Assembly (NCBI GenBank): GCA_017503785.1
Contig: JAFVSK010000018.1
Span: forward strand, 1-64,000
Origin: Clostridia bacterium
GTDB lineage: Bacteria > Bacillota > Clostridia > Oscillospirales > Acutalibacteraceae
Reading direction: 5' to 3'
Length of the DNA: 64,000 nucleotides
Shown here: positions 40,356-47,928 of the stretch, one piece after another
Layout: every line of letters begins with the position of its first letter
How positions within the stretch are numbered: the stretch's first letter is position 1
Notes under the pieces: model-generated
Told to the model about the DNA's origin: nothing
The model's input: only the letters and a program-made list of their open reading frames with translations
The model's database searches: none
Made by a program: the position numbers and the translations under genes

Positions 40356-42305
40356 TTACTCCAGCTCAAAGGCGCCGGTGTACAGCTGATAATACGTGCC
40401 GCGCTCGGCTATCAGCTTTTCGTGGTTGCCGCGTTCGATAATGCGGCCCTTTTCCAGCACCATGATCACATCGGAATTCTTTACGGTGGACAAGCGGTGC
40501 GCAATAACGAACACCGTGCGGCCCTCCATGAGCTTATCCATACCGCGCGACACGATGGCCTCGGTGCGGGTATCCACCGAGGAGGTGGCTTCGTCGAGGA
40601 TCATGACGGGCGGATCGGCCACCGCCGCGCGGGCAATGGCAATGAGCTGGCGCTGCCCCTGCGACAGGTTGGCGCCGTTGTTGGCAAGCTCGGTGTTGTA
40701 GCCCTGCGGCAAGCGGGAAATGAAATCGTCGGCACCCACCAGGCGCGCCGCTTCGCGACATTCCTCGTCGGTGGCATCCAGGCGGCCGTAACGAATGTTT
40801 TCCATGACCGTGCCGGTGAACAGGTTGGTTTCCTGCAGCACGATACCCAACGAACGGCGCAGGTCGGATTTTTTGATCTTATTAATGTTAATGCCGTCGT
40901 AGCGGATCTTGCCGTCGGCAATATCGTAAAAGCGATTGATCAGATTGGTGATGGTGGTTTTCCCCGCGCCCGTGGCACCCACGAACGCCACCTTTTGACC
41001 GGGCTCGGCGTACACCGAAACGTCGTGCAGCACGGGTTTATCCTCCACGTAGCCGAAATCCACGTTTTCCAGCGTAACGTCGCCGCGCAGCAGCGTGTAG
41101 GTGAGCGTGCCGTCGCTGTGCGGGTGCTTCCACGCCCAGTGACCGGTGCGGTGCTCGGATTCGGTAACGGTACCGTCCGGGGCTACGTTGGCGTTGACCA
41201 GCGTGACGTAGCCGTCGTCGGCCTCGGCAGGTTCATCCATTAAGGCGAACACGCGTTCGGCACCGGCCAGCGCCATGGCCACCGAATTGATCTGCTGCGA
41301 GAACTGGTTGACGTTGCCGGTAAACTGCTTGGTCATGTTCAAAAACGGCACGATGAGCGAGATCTCAAACGCCATGCCCGACAGGCTGATATTGATATCG
41401 TGATTGACGTCCACCGCCAAGAAAATGCCACCCACGATGGCGATGATAACGTACAAAATGTTGCCGATATTCATCACGATGGGGCCTAAAATGTTGGCGT
41501 AGGCGTGGGCGCGGAAGGCATCTTGATACAGTTCTTCGTTGATGGTATCAAATTCCTTGCGCACCTGCGGTTCGCGGCTGAACACCTTAATGACCTTTTG
41601 GCCGTTCATCATTTCCTGCACGTAGCCCTCGGTTTTACCCACGGCCTTTTGCTGGCGAATGAAGTATTTGGCCGAGCCGCCGCCCACCTTGCCGGACACG
41701 GTGAAGATGAGGACCACGCCGCACAGCACCACCAGAGTCATCCACAGGCTGTAATACAGCATGATGGACAGCACCGTAATTACCACCAGCGACGACTGCA
41801 GCAAACTGGGCAGCGATTGCGATACCAGCTGGCGCAGGGTGTCGATATCGTTGGTGTAGTGGCTCATGATATCGCCGTGCTTATGCGTGTCGAAATACCG
41901 GATGGGCAGGTTCTGCATGCCGTCGAACATGCGGCAGCGCAGCTTGCTCAAAAAGCCTTGCGTGATATACGCCATTAACTGCCCCTGCAGCGTAATGACG
42001 ATGAGCGAGGCAACGTACAGCGCAATGAGCACGCCCACCAGCGGCAGGATTTCGGTTTTGGCAACCGTCCAATCGAGGTTGCCTGCCTCCATGTACCGCG
42101 TGACGATCGCCAGCACCTTTTGCGTGAAGATGGACGGAATGGACGATACCAGTGAGAAGAAGATGGTGCAGCACATGGCCAACGGCACCAGCACCGGGTA
42201 GGAACGGAACAACAGCTTGACCACACGGCCGAGCGAACGGAAGTTCAGCTTGCGCATACCGCGCGGCTGCGGGCCGCGCATGGGGCCTCCCATCGGTTTA
42301 CTCAT
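40356..42305 (-). CDS. ABC exporter half-transporter with catalytic ATP site
   Basis: A 649-residue type IV exporter subunit: six membrane helices (about residues 30-330) and an ATPase domain. Walker A is VGATGAGKTTITNL, the signature LSQGQRQLIAIARA, and Walker B MILDEATSSVD with the catalytic Glu. A roughly 40-residue insert between membrane and ATPase domains (with HRTGHWAWKHPHSDG) is unusual. The N-terminus is Gly/Pro/Arg rich. The start at 42,305 overlaps the end of the partner by eight bases. Together they form a heterodimeric multidrug- or peptide-type exporter. Confidence 0.92.
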   Translation of the reverse strand: MSKPMGGPMRGPQPRGMRKLNFRSLGRVVKLLFRSYPVLVPLAMCCTIFFSLVSSIPSIFTQKVLAIVTRYMEAGNLDWTVAKTEILPLVGVLIALYVASLIVITLQGQLMAYITQGFLSKLRCRMFDGMQNLPIRYFDTHKHGDIMSHYTNDIDTLRQLVSQSLPSLLQSSLVVITVLSIMLYYSLWMTLVVLCGVVLIFTVSGKVGGGSAKYFIRQQKAVGKTEGYVQEMMNGQKVIKVFSREPQVRKEFDTINEELYQDAFRAHAYANILGPIVMNIGNILYVIIAIVGGIFLAVDVNHDINISLSGMAFEISLIVPFLNMTKQFTGNVNQFSQQINSVAMALAGAERVFALMDEPAEADDGYVTLVNANVAPDGTVTESEHRTGHWAWKHPHSDGTLTYTLLRGDVTLENVDFGYVEDKPVLHDVSVYAEPGQKVAFVGATGAGKTTITNLINRFYDIADGKIRYDGININKIKKSDLRRSLGIVLQETNLFTGTVMENIRYGRLDATDEECREAARLVGADDFISRLPQGYNTELANNGANLSQGQRQLIAIARAAVADPPVMILDEATSSVDTRTEAIVSRGMDKLMEGRTVFVIAHRLSTVKNSDVIMVLEKGRIIERGNHEKLIAERGTYYQLYTGAFELE

Positions 42306-44046
42306 CGCTATCACCTCCGTGCGTTTGTTGCTCGAACACCTCACGGTAGATCTCGCTGCCGCGCATGAGCTCCTCGTGCGTGCCCGACGATACCACACGG
42401 CCGTTTTCCATAACCAAAATTAAATCGGCATCCTGCACCGAGGCAACGCGCTGGGCAATGATGATCTTGGTGGTTTCGGGAATGTAGCGCTTAAAGCCGT
42501 CGCGGATGAGGGCATCGGTGCGGGTATCCACGGCGCTGGTGGAGTCGTCGAGAATTAAGATCTTGGGCTTTTTCAACAGAGCACGCGCAATGCACAGGCG
42601 CTGCTTCTGACCGCCCGACACGTTGGTGCCGCCCTGTTCGATAAAGGTATCGTACCCCTCGGGGAAGGCGCGCACAAACTCATCGGCCTGCGCCAAACGG
42701 CAGGCTTCTTCAATTTCCTCATCGGTGGCGGCCTCATTGCCCCAACGCAGGTTTTCCTTGATGGTGCCCGAGAACAAGAGGTTCTTTTGCAGCACCATGG
42801 CCACCGCACCGCGCAGGGTGTCGAGATCGTAGTCGCGCACATCGCGGCCGCCCACGCGCACGCAGCCTTCGCTGACGTCATACAAGCGCGGAATGAGCTG
42901 CACCAGCGTGGTTTTGCTGGAGCCGGTGATGCCCAAAATGCCCACTGTCATGCCCGATCGGATATGCAGATCGACACCCTCCAGGGCAAAGCGGTCGGCC
43001 TCGGCAGAATATTTGAAGCTGACGTTCTCGAAGTCGATGGAGCCGTCGGCCACTTCGTATACGGGATCTTCGGGGTTGTGCAGCGAGGGCTCCTCGCGCA
43101 GTACCTCGGTGATGCGCTTCATGGCTTCGGCCGACATGGTGAGCATGACGTAGATCATCGACAGCATCATCAGCTGCATTAAGATCTGCATACCGTAGGT
43201 GAGCATGGCGGTGATCTCACCCACGTTGATGAGCGAGCCACCGCTCTTGATGACCAGCATGGAGCCCACGATGAGCACGAAGATCATGTTAAAATACACG
43301 CAGAACTGCATGAGCGGCGAGTTGAGCGCCACAATGCGCTCGGCGCGGGTGAAATCGCGCTGAATGTCCTCGGCCGAGGTGCGGAACTTGGCTTTTTCGT
43401 ATTCCTCGCGCGAAAAGCCCTTGACCACACGCATACCGCGCACGTCTTCCTCAATGGATTCGTTTAAGCGGTCGTACTTTTTAAATACACGGCGAAACGC
43501 CGGCATGGCCTTGCGGGCCACCATGAGCAGACCGAACGTCAAAAACGGAACGATGACCACAAACGACGTGGCCAGTGCGCCACCCATAATGTAGGCCATA
43601 ATGATGGAAAAAATGAGCAGCATGGGCGCACGAATAGCAATGCGAATGATCATCATATACGCCATTTGCACGTGGTTAACGTCGGTGGTGAGACGCGTGA
43701 CCAGCGACGAGGTGGAGAACTTGTCGATATTATGGAACGAAAAGTCCTGCACACGGTGGAATACGTCGTGCCGCACGTTTTTGGCAAAGCCTGCCGAGGC
43801 CTTGGCGCAGGTGTAGGCGGCAATGGCGCCGCAGCACAGCGAGGCCACGGCCATGAGCACCAGCACAAGGCCGATGCGCACGATCTCGGGCGGCTGAGCG
43901 CCCGCTTCGATGCGGTTGACCAAATTGGCGGTGATGAACGGGATAAGACATTCAATGATCGCTTCGCCGACGATAAATACAATCGTTAAAATGGTGGGTT
44001 TGCGATATTCACGAATGCACTTTACCAATTGCTTCAGCATAGGCAT
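42298..44046 (-). CDS. ABC exporter half-transporter with degenerate ATP site
   Basis: A 582-residue exporter subunit with six membrane helices and an ATPase domain. Walker A is GITGSSKTT (Ser instead of Gly before Lys), the signature is VSGGQKQRLCIARALL, and Walker B reads LILDDSTSAVD with Asp in place of the catalytic Glu. One consensus and one degenerate site is the pattern of heterodimeric exporters such as BmrCD, LmrCD and TM287/288. ATG 44,046 or 44,040 may be the start; the ribosome site aaggaag fits either. It is first in a three-gene operon whose promoter is next to a perfect inverted repeat. Confidence 0.92.
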   Translation of the reverse strand: MPMLKQLVKCIREYRKPTILTIVFIVGEAIIECLIPFITANLVNRIEAGAQPPEIVRIGLVLVLMAVASLCCGAIAAYTCAKASAGFAKNVRHDVFHRVQDFSFHNIDKFSTSSLVTRLTTDVNHVQMAYMMIIRIAIRAPMLLIFSIIMAYIMGGALATSFVVIVPFLTFGLLMVARKAMPAFRRVFKKYDRLNESIEEDVRGMRVVKGFSREEYEKAKFRTSAEDIQRDFTRAERIVALNSPLMQFCVYFNMIFVLIVGSMLVIKSGGSLINVGEITAMLTYGMQILMQLMMLSMIYVMLTMSAEAMKRITEVLREEPSLHNPEDPVYEVADGSIDFENVSFKYSAEADRFALEGVDLHIRSGMTVGILGITGSSKTTLVQLIPRLYDVSEGCVRVGGRDVRDYDLDTLRGAVAMVLQKNLLFSGTIKENLRWGNEAATDEEIEEACRLAQADEFVRAFPEGYDTFIEQGGTNVSGGQKQRLCIARALLKKPKILILDDSTSAVDTRTDALIRDGFKRYIPETTKIIIAQRVASVQDADLILVMENGRVVSSGTHEELMRGSEIYREVFEQQTHGGDSDE

Positions 44047-44061
44047 TCACTTCCTTTCATA

Positions 44062-44074
44062 AACAACAGTTGTT
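44062..44074. promoter_or_regulatory. Inverted repeat operator of the ABC exporter operon
   Basis: aacaac-a-gttgtt, six-base perfect arms, abuts the -10 box on its downstream side, a classic repressor position. Confidence 0.6.
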
Positions 44075-44103
44075 AGTATACCATTTTTTAGGGAATAATT
44101 CAA
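44075..44103 (-). promoter_or_regulatory. Promoter of the ABC exporter operon
   Basis: Minus-strand TTGAAT (44,098-44,103), 17 bases, TATACT (44,075-44,080). Confidence 0.82.
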
Positions 44104-44143
44104 TACGGACGGCTATGAATTTTTTGTAAATTCCTGCTTCACC

Positions 44144-44172
44144 TTGCCAATCGTCGGCAGGTGTGGTACAAT
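44144..44172 (+). promoter_or_regulatory. Promoter of the histidine phosphatase gene
   Basis: TTGCCA (44,144-44,149), 17 bases, TACAAT (44,167-44,172). Confidence 0.8.
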
Positions 44173-44194
44173 GCTCGCGAAAGGACGTGGGACT

Positions 44195-44920
44195 ATGAAG
44201 CTCTTAATTATACGGCACGGTGATCCGAACTACGCCATTGACGGTCTGACCGAAAAGGGGCAGCGCGAGGCGGCGCTGTTGGCCGATCGGTTGTGCCGCG
44301 AGGAGATCACGGCGGTGTATTGCTCCACCATGGGGCGCGCCAAGCTCACCATACAGCCCACGCTGGACCGTTTGGGGATCACCGCCGAATACGGCGACTG
44401 GCTGCGCGAGTTCAGCTACGTATACGCCGATCCGCCGTATGAGCGCGAGGGGCATTTGTGCTGGGATCAGCTGCCCGCGTATATGAGCGAACATCCCACG
44501 CTGTACTCCCCCACCGCCTGGCGCCAGCATCCCGTTATGCAGGCGGCGGGCGCAGGCGAGGCCTACGACGCCGTGTGCCATGCGCTGGATACGGTGCTCG
44601 AGCAGCACGGCTACCGCCGCAACGGCTGCCATTACGACGTGCTGGAGGAGTCGCACAAAACGCTGGTGTTCGTGTGCCATTACGGCGTGTCGGGGGTGCT
44701 GCTGTCGCATCTCTTAAATTGCTCGCCGTATACCGTGTGGCAAAACATGTGCACCGTGCCCACCGCGGTGAGCACGTTCTACACCGAGGAACGCGTGCAG
44801 GGCATTGCCTCGCTGCGCTGTGTTGGGTTGGGCGACGTGTCGCATCTGTATGCCGGCGGCGAGGAGCCGTCGTTCAGCGCTCGCTTTTGTGAATGCTTTT
44901 CGGATAAAACGCGGCATTAA
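44195..44920 (+). CDS. Histidine phosphatase (phosphoglycerate mutase) family protein
   Basis: A 241-residue branch-1 histidine phosphatase. The phosphohistidine motif is LLIIRHGDPNY (RHG), and the second catalytic His is in LVFVCHYGVSGVLLSHLL. Asp and Glu of the acid site are near GLTEKGQREA and GDWLREF. The substrate (a phosphosugar, nucleotide or cobalamin precursor) cannot be deduced. The start is ATG 44,195 with gaaagga upstream. It is a single gene with its own promoter and terminator, and it borders the WYL region. Confidence 0.88.
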   Translation: MKLLIIRHGDPNYAIDGLTEKGQREAALLADRLCREEITAVYCSTMGRAKLTIQPTLDRLGITAEYGDWLREFSYVYADPPYEREGHLCWDQLPAYMSEHPTLYSPTAWRQHPVMQAAGAGEAYDAVCHALDTVLEQHGYRRNGCHYDVLEESHKTLVFVCHYGVSGVLLSHLLNCSPYTVWQNMCTVPTAVSTFYTEERVQGIASLRCVGLGDVSHLYAGGEEPSFSARFCECFSDKTRH

Positions 44921-44925
44921 AGTAA

Positions 44926-44953
44926 CGGACGGGAGCGATCCCGTCCGCTTTTT
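44926..44953 (+). terminator. Terminator of the histidine phosphatase gene
   Basis: Stem cggacggga / tcccgtccg with a GCGA loop and cttttt after it. It marks the left border of the WYL regulon. Confidence 0.92.
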
Positions 44954-44955
44954 GT

Positions 44956-44971
44956 GCCCCTTTTTCGGTAC
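44956..44971 (+). promoter_or_regulatory. Regulon motif copy 0, upstream of the WYL gene promoter
   Basis: gcccctttttcggtac shares the TTTYGGTRC core with the four elements downstream. It lies eight bases upstream of the -35 box of a normal promoter, so the WYL gene may autoregulate here in a different geometry. Confidence 0.55.
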
Positions 44972-44979
44972 ATTGCCTA

Positions 44980-45008
44980 TTGCCAAATCCGTGCATCCGT
45001 GCTATGAT
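44980..45008 (+). promoter_or_regulatory. Promoter of the WYL regulator gene
   Basis: TTGCCA (44,980-44,985), 17 bases, TATGAT (45,003-45,008). This is a self-sufficient promoter, unlike those of the controlled genes. Confidence 0.8.
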
Positions 45009-45038
45009 GAACACAGACTACGCACAGGAGGGATAAGC

Positions 45039-46028
45039 ATGGACACCTTTGAGCCCAAAAAGTTGGCGCTGTTACGCATTTTGGAAATTCTGCAAAAACA
45101 CAGCGATTACGATCATCCGCTCACGCAGGAGGAGATTGCCGATTATCTGAAGCTGGATTACGGTATTGAAATTGAGCGCAAGGCCATCGGCCGTAATTTG
45201 TCGCTGCTGCAGGAAGCAGGCTACGAGGTGGAAACCCTCCGCCGCCGCGGCAGTTATTTGGAGGCGCGGGAGTTCGAGGATTACGAGCTGCGCATGCTCA
45301 TTGACGGTGTGCTGAGCAGCAACTATATCACTGCGTCACATTCCAAGGAGCTCATCAATAAGCTGTGCGGGTTATCCAACAAGTATTTCCGCGCCCACGT
45401 AAAGCACATTCATTCGGTAAACGAGTGGAATAAAACCGATAATCAGGCGTTGTTCTACAACATTGAGCAGGTGGACGAGGCCATCGAAAAGGGCGTGCAG
45501 CTGCACTTCGATTACAACAAGTACGGCATCGACAAGAAGCTGCACAAAACCAGCACGCATCGCGTTTCGCCCTATCAGCTGGTGCTACACAATCAGCGGT
45601 ATTATTTAATGTCGTTCCACGAGCATTACCGCAACATGACCTTCTACCGCGTCGACCACATTACCAATATGACGGTGCTTCCCGACCAACCGGCCACGCC
45701 GCTTAACACGGTGGAGGGTTTTAAGAACGGTATCAATTACAAGGAGCTTGCTTCGTCGTTCCCCTATATGTACACCGACAAACCGGAAAATATGGAATTT
45801 ATTGCGCAAAAATCGGTGATCGATCAAATCGTCGATTGGTTCGGCAGTGATATTCGTATTCTTAACCGCGACGAAAACACCGTTTCGGTCATGGTCAAGG
45901 CCAGTCCCAACGCCATGGAGCATTGGGCTATGCAATATATCAATTACGTGGAGATTTTAAAACCGCTCTCCCTGCGCGAAAAAATTAAAGAAAATTTGGC
46001 GGCAGCGCAGCAAAAATACGGAAGGTAA
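45039..46028 (+). CDS. WYL-domain transcriptional regulator
   Basis: A 329-residue regulator. The N-terminal winged helix (about residues 8-65) has a recognition helix with ERKAIGRNLSLL (Glu46-Arg52). The central WYL domain (about 130-225) has the family core HRVSPYQLVLHNQRYYLMSF with YYL in place of WYL, and a WCX-like C-terminal part (KENMEF to NYVEILKPLS). WYL proteins sense ligands, probably nucleic acids or nucleotides, and control DNA-damage and anti-phage genes. The DUF262 gene follows after ten bases. Its winged helix is closely similar to the C-terminus of the protein at 59,865. It is the best candidate to bind the shared 16-bp promoter element. Confidence 0.9.
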   Translation: MDTFEPKKLALLRILEILQKHSDYDHPLTQEEIADYLKLDYGIEIERKAIGRNLSLLQEAGYEVETLRRRGSYLEAREFEDYELRMLIDGVLSSNYITASHSKELINKLCGLSNKYFRAHVKHIHSVNEWNKTDNQALFYNIEQVDEAIEKGVQLHFDYNKYGIDKKLHKTSTHRVSPYQLVLHNQRYYLMSFHEHYRNMTFYRVDHITNMTVLPDQPATPLNTVEGFKNGINYKELASSFPYMYTDKPENMEFIAQKSVIDQIVDWFGSDIRILNRDENTVSVMVKASPNAMEHWAMQYINYVEILKPLSLREKIKENLAAAQQKYGR

Positions 46029-46038
46029 GGTAAAAGCA

Positions 46039-47796
46039 ATGGATTTTAAAAGCGTTACCATAAAAGGATTCTTTGGTCAACACAAAATTTCCTACACGAT
46101 CCCGCCGTATCAACGGGCGTATTCCTGGGAAGAAGATCAACTGAAAACGTTTTTGGAAGATCTGAAAGAGCACAAAAACAGCGGCATCGGAAATTCATAC
46201 TGCTACGGAAACGTGTTGTTAGAAACCATTACCAAGGACAGAAAATGGGAAATCATCGACGGTCAGCAACGAATTACTACGATCTCCATTTTCATCAGAA
46301 GCTTGATCAATGTTTTAGGCGAGCGTTTGGAGCGTGGCGAATCACTGATCGACTCCGCCGGCGATACCATTGATCTGTGCTACGAGGAAGAGGTGTTTTT
46401 GAAGGACCACGGTGTTGTGAAATTGCAGCCCACCCAAGGGGATATGGCTTGCTTTGAAACGGTGATCGTGGACAATCACACGGAATTTCTTTGCCAAACT
46501 CCCTCGCAGCACCGCATCCTGTTTGCCAAAACGTATTTTACGCGTGAGCTGCGCGGCTTACCCACCGACCGTTTGATAAACATTTATGAAATCCTTAATA
46601 ATTCCACGATAAATAAAATTGAACTCACCGGCAAAAAAGAATCGGCTCTTATGTTTGAACTGCAAAACAATCGCGGTAAGGACCTGACGAATCTGGAAAA
46701 GCTGAAGTCGTTTTTGATGTATCAGTTATACGTTTACAGCGAGCCCGAGGAAACCGAAGCCAACATTACCAAGCTCTCAAATTACTTCAACCCGATCTAC
46801 ACCCTTGTAAACCAAATGTCGATCACCCTCGATGAGGACGAGGACGACGTGGTGAGCACCAAGGTGACCGAGGATAATATTTTGCTGTACCATTCGTATG
46901 CCTACAGCAAAAAGCATTTCTCCTACAGAAACCTTAACGATATTTTTGACGAGTTCAAAGCGGTGCCGCCCGAAAGCAAGGTCGATTGGATCAGCGACTA
47001 TGCTTGCAAGCTGTATAACAGTTTCTCGTTTATTCAACGCGTAATCGGCTCGTCCGACAAAAATCTTTTGCGCCTTAAAAAAATGAATATGCCCTTCTTC
47101 GTCTATCCGTTTCTTATCCGTTGCTCACAAAATAAGGAAAACCTCCCCAAGCTTTTTGCGCTGATGGAGGTTTTGGGATTTCGGTATAAGCTGGTAAGCA
47201 GCCGCGCGGATATTCGCGGCAAGCTGACCGAGCTTATTAAGGACTTCGACGGTGACGTGGAGCTTCTCGCCGCAAAAATGGCAAACAAAATGGAAGCGGA
47301 GTATTATTGGGGCGATAAAAAGGTCGTTGACGTGTTAAACGGAAATATGTACAAAAATACGATGATCAATTATTTCCTTTGGGAATACGAGCAATTTTTG
47401 CAGAGCAAGGGTTATACCATCGGCGATCTGTCCTTGGAAAAAGAAAGCATTGAACACATTGCTCCGCAAACCGAGCCCGACAACCGCGAAAATGCCGGCT
47501 ATCCCATTGAGGAGGACGGCCTGTATTCCCAGGAGTTCCGAGACGCCTACGTGAACAAATTGGGAAATCTGATGCTGATCTCGCAGTCGCATAACTCCTC
47601 GATTGGCAACGTAGCGTTCGCAGAAAAATTAGCCTCGTACAACAAAAATCCCTTGTTAAATCAACAGGCGGAGATTAAATCCTTTGTGGAAAACGAAGAA
47701 CACCCCTTGTGGGATGCCGAGGCAATCGACAAGCGACACAAAAAAATGCTGGAATTCGCACTGCGCAGATGGGCGTATGTCCCCACCGAAAAATAA
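46039..47796 (+). CDS. DUF262/DUF1524 (GmrSD-like) protein
   Basis: A 585-residue protein. The N-terminal DUF262 domain has YTIPPYQRAYSWEEDQL and IIDGQQRITT (Asp74-Arg78), the ParB/Srx-like nucleotide-hydrolysing motif. The C-terminal DUF1524 HNH-like nuclease domain has SIEHIAPQ near residue 470, then LGNLMLISQSHNSSIGN and FAEKL. This is the layout of GmrSD and BrxU type IV restriction enzymes that attack modified phage DNA. It is co-transcribed with the WYL gene and ends at a strong terminator. Activity on modified DNA is inferred from family only. Confidence 0.9.
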   Translation: MDFKSVTIKGFFGQHKISYTIPPYQRAYSWEEDQLKTFLEDLKEHKNSGIGNSYCYGNVLLETITKDRKWEIIDGQQRITTISIFIRSLINVLGERLERGESLIDSAGDTIDLCYEEEVFLKDHGVVKLQPTQGDMACFETVIVDNHTEFLCQTPSQHRILFAKTYFTRELRGLPTDRLINIYEILNNSTINKIELTGKKESALMFELQNNRGKDLTNLEKLKSFLMYQLYVYSEPEETEANITKLSNYFNPIYTLVNQMSITLDEDEDDVVSTKVTEDNILLYHSYAYSKKHFSYRNLNDIFDEFKAVPPESKVDWISDYACKLYNSFSFIQRVIGSSDKNLLRLKKMNMPFFVYPFLIRCSQNKENLPKLFALMEVLGFRYKLVSSRADIRGKLTELIKDFDGDVELLAAKMANKMEAEYYWGDKKVVDVLNGNMYKNTMINYFLWEYEQFLQSKGYTIGDLSLEKESIEHIAPQTEPDNRENAGYPIEEDGLYSQEFRDAYVNKLGNLMLISQSHNSSIGNVAFAEKLASYNKNPLLNQQAEIKSFVENEEHPLWDAEAIDKRHKKMLEFALRRWAYVPTEK

Positions 47797-47817
47797 CCCC
47801 TTTTTTAAAAACAACCA

Positions 47818-47860
47818 AAAACACCCTGCAGCACCCGGCTGCAGGGTGTTTCTTTTTTTT
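47818..47860 (+). terminator. Terminator of the WYL-DUF262 operon
   Basis: Stem aaacaccctgcagc / gctgcagggtgttt with loop acccg, then a run of eight T. The regulon motif begins at the next base. Confidence 0.95.
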
Positions 47861-47893
47861 GTACCATTTTTGGTGCGTAAGATGCTTTATACT
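47861..47893 (+). promoter_or_regulatory. Regulon promoter P1 (motif plus -10)
   Basis: Motif gtaccatttttggtgc (47,861-47,876), 11 bases, TATACT (47,888-47,893). There is no consensus -35; the motif covers that position. Confidence 0.8.
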
Positions 47894-47928
47894 GGTCAAC
47901 GTAACAAAAAACAACGGAGGGATCGGGT

